Assembly (NCBI GenBank): GCA_051872535.1
Contig: JBJEDY010000065.1
Span: 1 to 32,089, forward strand
From: CAOJBM01 sp051872535
GTDB taxonomy: Bacteria > Bacillota_I > Bacilli_A > RF39 > UBA660
Reading direction: 5' to 3'
DNA: 32,089 nt
Below, in pieces: positions 8,091 through 16,110 of this stretch (position 1 is the stretch's first letter; each line of letters begins with the position of its first letter). The notes under the pieces are model-generated. The model did no database searches. It was not told where the DNA came from and worked only from the letters and a program-made list of their open reading frames with translations. Both the position numbers and the translations under genes were made by a program.

Positions 8091-8301
8091 AGAAAATAAA
8101 GTTGAAGTAGAAGCTAAAATAGTCGAAGTTATAAAAGGCGGAAACTATATTGCAAAATTACCAAATGGACATACTGTAGAAGCCTACGTTTCTGGTAAAA
8201 TGCGTGTTAATATGATTCGTATCTTACCAGGTGATACAGTAACTATAGAATTGTCGCCTTATGATTTAAAACGTGGGCGTATAACATGGAACAAAAGATA
8301 A
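8083..8301 (+). CDS. infA: Translation initiation factor IF-1
   Basis: IF-1 (72 residues) is an S1/OB-fold factor that binds the 30S A site during initiation. LPNGHTVEAYVSGKMRVNMIRILPGDTVTIELSPYDLKRGRITW is the family consensus. The start lies inside adk (eight-base overlap) with GGGAGA upstream, so translation is probably coupled. Length is exactly that of the family. Confidence 0.98.
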   Translation: MAKENKVEVEAKIVEVIKGGNYIAKLPNGHTVEAYVSGKMRVNMIRILPGDTVTIELSPYDLKRGRITWNKR

Positions 8302-8313
8302 TGGAGGTAAATT

Positions 8314-8427
8314 ATGAAAGTAAGACCATCAGTTAAAAAAATTTGTGCAAAATGCAAAATCATTAAAAGAAAAGGTAAAGTAATGGTTATTTGTGAAAAT
8401 CCAAAACACAAACAAACTCAAGGCTAG
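8314..8427 (+). CDS. rpmJ: 50S ribosomal protein L36, zinc-binding form
   Basis: This 37-residue gene reads MKVRPSVKKICAKCK, then IIKRKGKVMVICENPKHKQ, and ends QTQG before TAG. It has the C-x2-C...C-x4-H zinc ribbon of the C+ form of L36. GGAGGT lies seven bases before the ATG. It falls between infA and rpsM, its conserved place, and the length is the family standard. Confidence 0.98.
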   Translation: MKVRPSVKKICAKCKIIKRKGKVMVICENPKHKQTQG

Positions 8428-8442
8428 TAATAGGAGGAAATT

Positions 8443-8817
8443 ATGGCACGTATTAAAAATATTGAATTACCAAACGAAAAACATACTGTAATTGGTTTAA
8501 CTGCCATTTATGGTATTGGTAGAAGTTTAGCAGCAACAATTTGTGATGATGCTAAAGTTCCACAAAACAAAAAAATTAAAGATTTAACTAACGATGAAAT
8601 TGCAGCATTACGTAGCGAAGTAGACAAATACATTGTTGAAGGTGACTTACGTCGTGATGTTCAAATGAACATTAAAGCAAAAATGGAAATTAATTCTTAC
8701 CAAGGAACTAGACATAAAAAAGGACTTCCAGTTCATGGACAAAGAACTTCTAGAAATGCTCGTACAAGAAAAGGTAAGGGTAAAGTAGTTGCAAATAAGA
8801 AAAAAGTAGGTAAATAG
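8443..8817 (+). CDS. rpsM: 30S ribosomal protein S13
   Basis: S13 (124 residues) forms bridges to the large subunit and contacts P-site tRNA through its basic tail. ALTAIYGIGRS-like LTAIYGIGRSLAATIC (helix-hairpin-helix) and SYQGTRHKKGLPVHGQRTSRNARTRKGKG near the C-terminus are diagnostic. TAGGAGGAAATT precedes the ATG. Length is normal, with a Lys-rich end. Confidence 0.98.
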   Translation: MARIKNIELPNEKHTVIGLTAIYGIGRSLAATICDDAKVPQNKKIKDLTNDEIAALRSEVDKYIVEGDLRRDVQMNIKAKMEINSYQGTRHKKGLPVHGQRTSRNARTRKGKGKVVANKKKVGK

Positions 8818-8828
8818 GAGGTTAAATT

Positions 8829-9212
8829 ATGGCTTATAATAGAAGAAAAAGAAAAATTAAGAAAAATATTCCTGAAGCACAAGCACATATTCATTCAACA
8901 TATAATAACACAGTAGTAACAATTACTGATAATGACGGAAATGTTATTAGTTGGGCTTCAGCTGGTACTATTGGTTACAAAGGCTCTAAAAAGAAAACTC
9001 CATTTGCAGCTGGTATGAGCGCCGAAGCAGCAGCAAAAGCAGCTATGGACAGTGGAGTTAAAAAAGTTGAAGTATTTGTAAAAGGTTTAGGTGCAGGACG
9101 TGAAAATGCAATTCGTGCATTACAAACTGCAGGACTAGAAATTACAGCAATAAATGATGTTACACCAGTTCCACACAATGGATGTCGTCCACCAAAAAGA
9201 CCTAGAAATTAA
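8829..9212 (+). CDS. rpsK: 30S ribosomal protein S11
   Basis: S11 (127 residues) is a platform protein near the mRNA exit and Shine-Dalgarno helix. AHIHSTYNNTVVTITDNDGNVISWASAG and the C-terminal DVTPVPHNGCRPPKRPR are hallmarks. AGGAGGTTAAATT stands before the ATG. It lies between rpsM and rpoA as usual. Confidence 0.98.
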   Translation: MAYNRRKRKIKKNIPEAQAHIHSTYNNTVVTITDNDGNVISWASAGTIGYKGSKKKTPFAAGMSAEAAAKAAMDSGVKKVEVFVKGLGAGRENAIRALQTAGLEITAINDVTPVPHNGCRPPKRPRN

Positions 9213-9234
9213 TCGTTGAGAGGGGACAATTGAT

Positions 9235-10179
9235 ATGTTAAGATTTGAAAAACCGGAATATAAAATTAAAGAATATATTGAAAATAACCATTATGGTAAA
9301 TTTGAATTAGAACCATTAGAAAGAGGATTTGGTACTACTATTGGTAATGCTCTAAGAAGAGTAATGTTATCAAATCTTCCAGGTTCAGCTATAACTTTTG
9401 TTAGAATTGATGGAGTTGATCATGAATTCCAAAAAATCGATGGAGTTGTAGAAGATGTAACAGCTATCGTATTAGCACTTAAAAGTGTTGTTATTAAAAA
9501 TCATTCTACAGAGAATGCAACAATTAGATTATCTGCTAAACAAGAAGGACCAGTTACTGCTGGTATGATAGAAGCACCTGCTGATATTGAAATAATTAAT
9601 CCTGATTTAGTTATTTGTAACCTTGTTAAAGGTGGAAAAATTGATATGACAATGACTGTTTCTAATGGTCGTGGATATGTTGATTCTAAAGCAAATCAAA
9701 AATTATTAGGAGATAATATCATTGGAGTTATTGCAATCGACTCATTATACTCTCCAATTGAAAGAGTAAGTTATGAAGTAGAAAGCGCTCGTGTTGGACA
9801 AAATGAAAATTTTGATAAGTTAATTATGAATGTTTATACAAATGGTTCTATTACTCCAGAAGAAGCTATGGCTTTAGCTGCTAGAATATTAATTGAACAT
9901 TTCAATGTTGTAACAGATTTAAATGCAATAAGTGATGTTTCTGGATTAATGGCTGAGAAGAAAGTTGATACAATAACTAAGACACTAGAAACACCAATTG
10001 AAGAAATTGAATTCTCAGTTCGTGCTTATAACTGTTTAAAAAGAGCCGGTATTCATACAGTTCAAGACTTAATTAATAAAAGAGAAGTTGAAGTTACAAA
10101 GATTCGTAACTTAGGAAAGAAATCTCTTAAAGAAGTATTAGATAAAGTAGCAGAAATGGGACTAGATTTCAAAAACTAA
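9235..10179 (+). CDS. rpoA: RNA polymerase alpha subunit
   Basis: RpoA (314 residues) dimerises to nucleate RNA polymerase assembly. The N-terminal domain contains LEPLERGFGTTIGNALRRVMLSNLPGSAIT, and the C-terminal domain (about residues 250-310) has the helix-hairpin-helix LINKREVEVTKIRNLGKKSLKEV used to contact UP elements and activators. AGAGGGGAC is the ribosome binding site. Length fits the family. The gene order rpsK-rpoA-rplQ is conserved. Confidence 0.98.
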   Translation: MLRFEKPEYKIKEYIENNHYGKFELEPLERGFGTTIGNALRRVMLSNLPGSAITFVRIDGVDHEFQKIDGVVEDVTAIVLALKSVVIKNHSTENATIRLSAKQEGPVTAGMIEAPADIEIINPDLVICNLVKGGKIDMTMTVSNGRGYVDSKANQKLLGDNIIGVIAIDSLYSPIERVSYEVESARVGQNENFDKLIMNVYTNGSITPEEAMALAARILIEHFNVVTDLNAISDVSGLMAEKKVDTITKTLETPIEEIEFSVRAYNCLKRAGIHTVQDLINKREVEVTKIRNLGKKSLKEVLDKVAEMGLDFKN

Positions 10180-10197
10180 TAAGGAGGTAAAAAGCTT

Positions 10198-10539
10198 ATG
10201 GCATATAGAAAATTAAATAGAGAAACTCGTATTCGTAGAAGCATCCTTGCTGGACTTACAAAAACAGTTATCATGAATGAATCAGTAATTACAACAGAAG
10301 CAAGAGCTAAAGAAGTTCGTAAGTTTGTTGAAAAAATGATTACTTATGGTAAAGATGGTGCTTTAGTTTCTAGAAGAAAAGCATTAGCTTTCTTACATAA
10401 CGATAAAGAAGTAGTATCAAAAATATTTGATGACTTAGCTAAGCGTTATGAATCAAGAAATGGTGGATACACAAGAATAGTTAAATTAAAAGAAAGAGTT
10501 GGAGACGATGCTCTAACTGTAAAATTAGAACTTGTTTAG
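10198..10539 (+). CDS. rplQ: 50S ribosomal protein L17
   Basis: L17 (113 residues) lies near the tunnel exit. MAYRKLNRETRIRRSILAGLTKTVIMNESVITTEARAKEVRKFVEKMI is typical, and the C-terminal GGYTRIVKLKERVGDDALTVKLELV completes the family pattern. The strong AAGGAGGT before the ATG and the transcription terminator about 50 bases after the stop mark it as the last gene of the ribosomal operon. Confidence 0.98.
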   Translation: MAYRKLNRETRIRRSILAGLTKTVIMNESVITTEARAKEVRKFVEKMITYGKDGALVSRRKALAFLHNDKEVVSKIFDDLAKRYESRNGGYTRIVKLKERVGDDALTVKLELV

Positions 10540-10586
10540 TTCTAATTTTTTAATTAAAATCAGTTTAAAGATAAATTATACATATT

Positions 10587-10618
10587 AAAACATCAACTTG
10601 ATAGTTGATGTTTTTCTT
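10587..10618. terminator. Bidirectional terminator between rplQ and the convergent hydrolase gene
   Basis: A perfect 12-bp stem (AAAACATCAACT with AGTTGATGTTTT) closes a four-base TGAT loop at 10587-10614. Runs of T follow on the plus strand, and A/T-rich sequence flanks the minus side. It ends the ribosomal operon. Its stem also contains the last codons and TGA stop of the minus-strand gene, so one hairpin serves both. Confidence 0.9.
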
Positions 10619-11621
10619 TACTTAAAACGTCACAATAAGTGTTTTTATTTACTAAGTTTTTACTATATAGATTATATATTTCTCTATGTAACGCTGGAAT
10701 TGTTTCCATATAATTTGAGCTAGCTTTTGTAGTTAATATTGTTATCAAATAAGGATTATCAGAATCATATATACCTAATTGATTATGATATGGAATAACT
10801 TCCCCATATTTATGTAAGAATCTTTTGTCGTCAAAATTAAGTGAATTAACATCATCGTTATCCATTGATTTTTTTATTAATTCAGTAAACTCATCATCAA
10901 CTTGTAATAAGTCATATAATATTTTTAAAATATCATTTCCTAATATAGCTGTAAAATTTGATTCATATGGATTCTTTGGTGTTAAATGTAGATTTAAATT
11001 GTAATTGTTTTTAAAATATAAATTAAGATTTGATGTTCCAAAATATCTTGCCATCATTTCATGTGCTGTATTATCACTTACTAATAAAACAGCTTCAATT
11101 AGGTTCTTAATAGGTATTTCATCACCTAAATTGTATTTGGCGGTATAAGTACTATAAGTTCGTTTGTCTTCAATAATGTATTTTATTGTTTCATTGCCAG
11201 TATATTCTCCACTACGAACTTTTTCGACATAGTAAATTACATCTAATAACTTAATAACTGATGCTGAAAAGTAAGCTTTTGTAGGATTTAAATTAAAGCT
11301 ATATTCATTATTAATATCTGTAAAATAAATTGAAATACCATCATTTTTATATTTATCAAAAAGATTATTAAACTCAGTCTCTAAGGTGTCACTTTGATAA
11401 GGAAGTTTCATACATTTTTCATAATCTTCTTGTTGTAGTTTCTTAATTTTTTCATTTTCTTTCTCTTTATTGAATTTCGCAATTTTTTTATCAATCTCTT
11501 CTTGATGATTTTTATAATATTCATAAGTTTTAAAACTAATAAATAAAGCAATAATTAAGAATAGAAAAAATACAACTCTTTTCTTTAGTCTAAGTTTTTT
11601 TTTCTTTTGTGTCTTTGCCAT
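10593..11621 (-). CDS. Membrane-anchored serine hydrolase, class A beta-lactamase fold
   Basis: The 342-residue product has a Lys-rich N-terminus, one membrane segment (about residues 16-32) and a coiled stretch to about 65. An extracellular domain with beta-lactamase/transpeptidase landmarks follows: S121-V-I-K124 (SxxK), S182-D-N184 (SDN) and H270-KYG273 in place of KTG. No clear class A ExxLN loop is seen, so it may be a peptidoglycan-acting or scavenging enzyme rather than a resistance enzyme. The ATG at 11621 (MAKTQKKKK) follows AGAGGTG by seven bases; a longer frame to 11657 is less likely. The stop is TGA, the only one among the genes here. It lies 50 bases after the gene at 11672-12106. 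Confidence 0.8.
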   Translation of the reverse strand: MAKTQKKKKLRLKKRVVFFLFLIIALFISFKTYEYYKNHQEEIDKKIAKFNKEKENEKIKKLQQEDYEKCMKLPYQSDTLETEFNNLFDKYKNDGISIYFTDINNEYSFNLNPTKAYFSASVIKLLDVIYYVEKVRSGEYTGNETIKYIIEDKRTYSTYTAKYNLGDEIPIKNLIEAVLLVSDNTAHEMMARYFGTSNLNLYFKNNYNLNLHLTPKNPYESNFTAILGNDILKILYDLLQVDDEFTELIKKSMDNDDVNSLNFDDKRFLHKYGEVIPYHNQLGIYDSDNPYLITILTTKASSNYMETIPALHREIYNLYSKNLVNKNTYCDVLSKEKHQLSS

Positions 11622-11645
11622 AAGAAAACACCTCTTATTATCATT

Positions 11646-11654
11646 AATATACCA
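11646..11654 (-). promoter_or_regulatory. Possible extended -10 promoter for the serine hydrolase gene
   Basis: On the minus strand TGGTATATT forms a TGn-extended -10 element 25 bases before the ATG at 11621. No good -35 box is seen. The gene could instead be read only from upstream together with the 11672-12106 gene. Confidence 0.3.
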
Positions 11655-11671
11655 CAAATAATACTAAATAG

Positions 11672-12106
11672 TTAATTATTTTTATTCAATTCATCTAGTT
11701 TATTTCGCATCATATCAAGTGCTTTTTTTAAGGTGTCTAACTCATTTTCATAAGTATAATTACTATTTCTATTAGATTGACTGCTAGAGTTACCAGAGCT
11801 ATCATTATTATTATCATTATTATTAGCCGAGTTATTAACTCTTGGATCTATAGGTGGATTATTCATAAAAGGAGAACCACCATTTTTAAATTGTTCACTA
11901 TTAATATTAATAGTATTACCTCGTACTCTTTCTTCCACAACTTGTTGAAAAGCACAACTTTCTTCCAAAATTTGTCCTACTGTCATTAACCAGTTACCTA
12001 TAGCATTTTGTTCATTAGCAGTGAAATTATCAATCAATAAATAACCGATAATTAAAGAAGAAAGAACATAAAGTCGTGGGTTAGCAGTTGGTGGGAAACG
12101 ATTCAT
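11672..12106 (-). CDS. Small conserved membrane protein with Asn/Ser-rich linker
   Basis: 144 residues of unknown function. A hydrophobic segment lies at about residues 11-26 (RLYVLSSLIIGYLLI), followed by a conserved-looking FTANEQNAIGNWLMTVGQILEE stretch. A low-complexity Asn/Ser linker spans about 88-116, and a short charged helix with heptad-like Leu (LDTLKKALDMMRNKLDEL) lies at the C-terminus. TTAGGGGGTT is a strong ribosome binding site before the ATG. It probably forms an operon with the serine hydrolase downstream. The general shape recalls a small conserved protein seen in Firmicutes, but no function is assigned. Confidence 0.75.
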   Translation of the reverse strand: MNRFPPTANPRLYVLSSLIIGYLLIDNFTANEQNAIGNWLMTVGQILEESCAFQQVVEERVRGNTININSEQFKNGGSPFMNNPPIDPRVNNSANNNDNNNDSSGNSSSQSNRNSNYTYENELDTLKKALDMMRNKLDELNKNN

Positions 12107-12159
12107 AAATAACCCCCTAAAGTATTATATTTTTTTAATGATTTAGATATTAAAAATTA

Positions 12160-12188
12160 TTGCAATAACTCTTCTCTTATGATAGAAT
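12160..12188 (+). promoter_or_regulatory. Promoter of the coiled-coil protein gene
   Basis: TTGCAA (12160-12165) and TAGAAT (12183-12188) are separated by 17 bases, a sigma-A type pattern about 35 bases before the ATG at 12223. Confidence 0.6.
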
Positions 12189-12222
12189 TAAAAAGAATAA
12201 CATAGGATAGGAAGTGTTCTTA

Positions 12223-14523
12223 ATGAATAGAGAAGAATTAGTTACAGCAATTAATGAATTAGTAGAAATGTCTGGAAGCAAAGGTAATGAAGAAGCAAAA
12301 AAAATTCAATTAACAGAAGTAGTTGGAAAGATTGCTGATATCAAAAATCAAATAGCTGAATTAGATGCAATTAGTGGACAATATTACAATGAGGAAGATA
12401 GACTAAGAGATAGACAATTTGAGGTTCAATTTCAAAAAGAGATTAGAAAGATTAGAGCTCAATTAGATCATAAACAAGAAGATTTAAATCTTGCTAAAAC
12501 TGAAGAAGCAAGTTTAAATAATCAGATATCTTCTATTTCTACATCACTATCATCAGAGCTAATTGCTGAAGCAACTAAAAAATCATCAGAAGCAACTGAA
12601 CCAAAAATTAAAGAACACTACGATAATATAATTATTAGAGAACAAAATAGTATTATAAAAAGACAAGAAGATTTGAAAGTTTTAGAAGTAAAATATCAAA
12701 CAATTCAAGATAAAATTATTGGCCTATGTGCTGAAATATCAGATTTAAATAATACTTTAAATATTAATGAACAAAACTTAAAAGTAATTCGTGAAAATTT
12801 AGAAAATAATGAAAATTATGTTGATATAAATCGTCGCCAAGCTGATATAACAAGAAGATCTAACTTAGAACAACAACTTACAGATTTAGAAAAACAACAA
12901 TCAGAAATAATAAGTGACCCAGTTGTACTTGGAGGTCAAGCAAAAACCGCTTTATTAGACGGAGATAATCTAACAGCTTTAAATAAAGTTAGAGAAATAG
13001 CTAGACAAGTATCTGAAATGCCATATATGAATGAAAATAGTGATGAAGTACTTGCTAAAGCAGAAGTTGATGCTACTAAAGCAAGAGATGAGTTCTTTAC
13101 TGAAAATAAAGGTAAAAAATATAAATTATCTTTAGCAGTAATTGATGAAAGAATATCTTTCTTAAAAGATTGCATCAGTAAATGGAAAGAAGAAATTGTT
13201 AAATATAAAACTGAAATTACTAGTATCGATAAAGGTGAAAAATATTCTGTAACTTCTAAAATTGAGGGAATACAAGAAGAAATAGCAAATCTTGAAGCAA
13301 ATATTATTGATTACAAAGAAAATATTAAATCTTATGATGATAAAGATATTAAAAAAGTTGAGTTACAAGCAGCTTTAAATCGTAAGGAAGAACAACTAGA
13401 AGTTTATAAAGTATTATTAGATGCTTATAAAGCAACTGAATTGTCAAGTCTTATGGAAATAAATCAATTTGATCAAATGATTTCTCAACTTGAAAGTAAA
13501 ATAGTAGCAGCTAATTCTGAAATTACATCATTAGAAAATGAAAAATTAAAAACAGATTCAAAGAGTATTGATGTATTAGCAAAAGAAGCAGATATAGCTA
13601 AATTAAGAAAATTAACAGAAACTGTAATGGATATTAAACATAGTAGGAAGTTTACAAAAACTCCAGAAGAAATACTAAATTCTATTGAACAAGAATTAGG
13701 ATTTAATGTTACAATCGAAACTGCAGAAGAAGTTAAAGAAGAACCAATTCTATCTGAAGATGCTATAGCAAGTTTATCAGTAGATAATATTGAAGAAATA
13801 AAAGAAATTAGTGAAAATGTTGAATATAAACCAGCTTTTGAAGATGAATCTATTGGATCATTAGAAGAATCATTTGAAGCTGTTAACAATACATTAGTTA
13901 ATGAAGAAAATAATGTAGCAGATCTACTTGCCAATACAGAAATAGAATTAACAAATATTGAACCAGAACAAGAACCAGTAGAAAATACTGAATTAGTTGT
14001 AGAAGAAAATCAAAAAGAGACAACTGAAGAGCAAGAACTTGTATCACAAGAAGAAATGACTACTGAAGATAAAAGTCAATTAATAGACGATACAATTAGT
14101 GCTATAAGTGCACAATTAGAAGCACCATCTCCAGTTCCTAGTGAAATGGTTTTAGAACCAGAAGTAAATGAAGAAGCTTTAGCAAATACTGAATCAACTA
14201 ATATAAGAGATCTATTTACAACATTTGAACCAGAAAATACTGAAACAACTGGTTTTGAACCACAAGCAGAAGTAGCATCTGTAGTTGAAGAAGATAAGTC
14301 TTCTGAAGCTCAAAAAGTAATTGGTCAAGAAGAAGTCAAAATAGATGCTAATGAGAAAACACTTGAGCAAGAACAAGTTATTGAAAATGAACCAATAACA
14401 AATTATGAAGATAAAAATGATTTTGATTGGACAGGTTTCTTTAATACCTTAGATCAAAATGTAGCTGAACAACAAATTATTGAAAACGAAGAGGATGCAA
14501 AAGGATTAAAGAAGGTTGGTTAA
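12223..14523 (+). CDS. Long coiled-coil protein with acidic C-terminal half
   Basis: The 766-residue product has no signal peptide or membrane segment. Residues 1 to about 490 are rich in Glu, Lys, Gln, Ile and Leu in long helical runs typical of coiled coils (for example LRDRQFEVQFQKEIRKIRAQ, and many LxxLExQ patterns). Residues 490-750 are strongly acidic, with many Glu, Thr, Asn and Pro, and probably disordered. The end contains FDWTGFFNTLDQNV, a short possible docking motif. The ATG at 12223 lies eight bases after GGAAG; a GTG at 12214 overlaps that site. It is followed after one base by the DUF1292-like gene. A structural or cytoskeleton-like role is only a guess. Confidence 0.75.
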   Translation: MNREELVTAINELVEMSGSKGNEEAKKIQLTEVVGKIADIKNQIAELDAISGQYYNEEDRLRDRQFEVQFQKEIRKIRAQLDHKQEDLNLAKTEEASLNNQISSISTSLSSELIAEATKKSSEATEPKIKEHYDNIIIREQNSIIKRQEDLKVLEVKYQTIQDKIIGLCAEISDLNNTLNINEQNLKVIRENLENNENYVDINRRQADITRRSNLEQQLTDLEKQQSEIISDPVVLGGQAKTALLDGDNLTALNKVREIARQVSEMPYMNENSDEVLAKAEVDATKARDEFFTENKGKKYKLSLAVIDERISFLKDCISKWKEEIVKYKTEITSIDKGEKYSVTSKIEGIQEEIANLEANIIDYKENIKSYDDKDIKKVELQAALNRKEEQLEVYKVLLDAYKATELSSLMEINQFDQMISQLESKIVAANSEITSLENEKLKTDSKSIDVLAKEADIAKLRKLTETVMDIKHSRKFTKTPEEILNSIEQELGFNVTIETAEEVKEEPILSEDAIASLSVDNIEEIKEISENVEYKPAFEDESIGSLEESFEAVNNTLVNEENNVADLLANTEIELTNIEPEQEPVENTELVVEENQKETTEEQELVSQEEMTTEDKSQLIDDTISAISAQLEAPSPVPSEMVLEPEVNEEALANTESTNIRDLFTTFEPENTETTGFEPQAEVASVVEEDKSSEAQKVIGQEEVKIDANEKTLEQEQVIENEPITNYEDKNDFDWTGFFNTLDQNVAEQQIIENEEDAKGLKKVG

Positions 14524-14524
14524 T

Positions 14525-14779
14525 ATGGGATTAAAAATAAATACTATTATAACACTTGAAAATGATGAAAAATACGTTGTTTTAAATGAAACAATGTATG
14601 GTGGAATTAAATATTTCTTAGTTATGGGTGTTGATAATAATAAAAATATAATTCCAAATAATGTTGCAATATTAGAAGAAATAATTGAAGGTCAAGACGT
14701 ATATGTTGATCGTGTACGAGACCAAGAATTAATCATTATTTTAACTAGAATATTAAAATCACAATTAGAAGAGCATTAA
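14525..14779 (+). CDS. Small DUF1292-like protein
   Basis: 84 residues. The pattern ITLENDEKYVVLNETMYGG, then IKYFLVMGVDN, then NVAILEEII, resembles DUF1292-type proteins of Firmicutes, in which a short beta-rich domain is formed by 'energy/response-free' small proteins of unknown role. The resemblance is by eye only. The ATG at 14525 follows the stop of the coiled-coil gene by one base, with GAAGG inside the latter, so the two are probably co-translated. The stop codon lies in the loop of the terminator hairpin. Confidence 0.65.
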   Translation: MGLKINTIITLENDEKYVVLNETMYGGIKYFLVMGVDNNKNIIPNNVAILEEIIEGQDVYVDRVRDQELIIILTRILKSQLEEH

Positions 14780-14790
14780 AGCTCTTTTTT
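14769..14790 (+). terminator. Terminator after the DUF1292-like gene
   Basis: AAGAGC (14769-14774) pairs with GCTCTT (14781-14786) around ATTAAA, with a run of T. The 5' arm encodes the last residues and the stop codon is in the loop. It separates this unit from the pheST leader. Confidence 0.75.
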
Positions 14791-14791
14791 C

Positions 14792-14819
14792 TTGCCAAAA
14801 TCATAATTCATGATATAAT
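14792..14819 (+). promoter_or_regulatory. Promoter of the T-box-pheST unit
   Basis: TTGCCA (14792-14797), 16 bases, then TATAAT (14814-14819), with TGA just upstream giving an extended -10 (TGATATAAT). It directly precedes the T-box leader. Confidence 0.8.
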
Positions 14820-14825
14820 AATAAC

Positions 14826-15045
14826 TAGAAAACGTTGAAGACGAATTAAGTAATTATATTAAGTTCTTAATTTAGAGATTAAATGTCATCGGCTGAAAGC
14901 ATTTAAAGATAAATAATATAATGAAGTTCATCGTTGGAGTTTTAATCGTAAGTAGATGCGTTATATCTATACTAAAGAGCTAGATTATCTAGAATTAGGG
15001 TGGTACCGCGGAATTTATTTCGTCCCTTAGTTTTAGATTTTTTTT
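14826..15045 (+). promoter_or_regulatory. T-box riboswitch (tRNA-Phe) controlling pheST
   Basis: The leader senses uncharged tRNA and permits transcription of pheST when phenylalanyl-tRNA is low. Visible parts are stem I elements (AGTAA-like, AGAGA and the GGCTGAAAGC apical region), a candidate specifier TTC at 14927-14929 (Phe), the canonical T-box AGGGTGGTACCGCG at 14997-15010, and a terminator. In the terminator, ATCTAGAATTAGGG (14987-15000) pairs imperfectly with CCCTTAGTTTTAGAT (15024-15038), followed by eight or more T. The specifier agrees with the genes downstream. Confidence 0.93.
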
Positions 15046-15060
15046 ATTGGAGGGAAAAAT

Positions 15061-16110
15061 ATGAGAGAAAAAATAGAATCATTAAAAAATGAATTTGCTG
15101 TAAAATTAAATGAAACTACAAATCTTAAAGACGTTAATGAATTAAAAGTTTTATATTTAGGAAAAAAGGGACCTATAGCAGAATTATCTTCATGTATGAA
15201 AGATTTAAGCAATGATGAAAAAAGAGAATTTGGTATGATTTTGAATGAATTTAAACAACAAGTGTCATCAGGTTTAGAAGAAAAAATCAAATACTATGAA
15301 AATGAAGAATTAAATAAGAAATTAGCTTCTGAAAAAATAGATATTACGTTACCTTCTAAAAAAGTAAAAAGAGGATCTTTACATCCAATGACAAGAATTA
15401 CAGAAGAATTCGAAGATCTATTTGTTTCAATGGGATACACAGTATATGAAGGTCCAGAAGTAGAATCAGATGAAAATTGTTTTCAAAAACTTAATTTACC
15501 TAAAGGTCACCCAGCAAGAGATGCACAAGACACATTTTATTTAGAAAATGAAGTAGAAAATTATTTACTTCGTAGTCAAACTTCTACAGCACAAGTAAGA
15601 GCAATGGAAGAAAATACAGAAAAAGGTCCAATAAGAATAGTATGTCCAGGTAAAGTATATAGAAGAGATGAAGATGCAACTCATTCTCATCAATTTATGC
15701 AAATTGAAGGACTTGTAATTGATAAAGGTATTTCCATGGCTGATTTAAAAGGTACATTAGAAACAATGATGAAAAAAGTATTAGGAGAAAAAACACAAGT
15801 TAGATTTAGACCAAGTTATTTTCCTTTTACTGAACCATCAGTTGAGGTTGATGTAACATGCTTTAAATGTGGCGGAAAAGGATGTAATCTATGTAAACAA
15901 ACAGGATGGATTGAAGTATTAGGTGCTGGTATGGTTCATCCAAATGTATTAAAAATGAGTGGATATGATCCAGAAGTATATCAAGGATTTGCATTTGGTA
16001 CAGGGCTAGATAGAATGGCAATGTTTAAATATGGAATACCTGATATAAGAACTATTTATGGAAATGATATAAGATTTATAGAACAATTTGATAGAAAGGA
16101 TGAAGACTAA
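15061..16110 (+). CDS. pheS: Phenylalanyl-tRNA synthetase alpha subunit
   Basis: PheS (349 residues) is the catalytic alpha subunit of the (alpha-beta)2 enzyme that charges tRNA-Phe. An N-terminal coiled coil covers about residues 1-90. Class II features follow: HPMTRITEEFEDLFVSMGY (motif 1), VYRRDEDATHSHQFMQIEG (motif 2) and GFAFGTGLDRMAMFKYGIPDIR (motif 3). The usual Cys cluster CFKCGGKGCNLCKQTGW is present. GGAGGG precedes the ATG. The stop shares its last base with the pheT start. Confidence 0.98.
   Translation: MREKIESLKNEFAVKLNETTNLKDVNELKVLYLGKKGPIAELSSCMKDLSNDEKREFGMILNEFKQQVSSGLEEKIKYYENEELNKKLASEKIDITLPSKKVKRGSLHPMTRITEEFEDLFVSMGYTVYEGPEVESDENCFQKLNLPKGHPARDAQDTFYLENEVENYLLRSQTSTAQVRAMEENTEKGPIRIVCPGKVYRRDEDATHSHQFMQIEGLVIDKGISMADLKGTLETMMKKVLGEKTQVRFRPSYFPFTEPSVEVDVTCFKCGGKGCNLCKQTGWIEVLGAGMVHPNVLKMSGYDPEVYQGFAFGTGLDRMAMFKYGIPDIRTIYGNDIRFIEQFDRKDED

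Noticed and set aside
12124..12129. TATAAT on the minus strand as -10 box of the 11672-12106 gene
   Set aside because: Transcription would start inside the ribosome binding site; the real start is probably further upstream.
13485..13934. Minus-strand Ser-rich frame inside the coiled-coil gene
   Set aside because: It mirrors the Glu/Leu-rich coding strand; the opposite gene has promoter and ribosome binding site.
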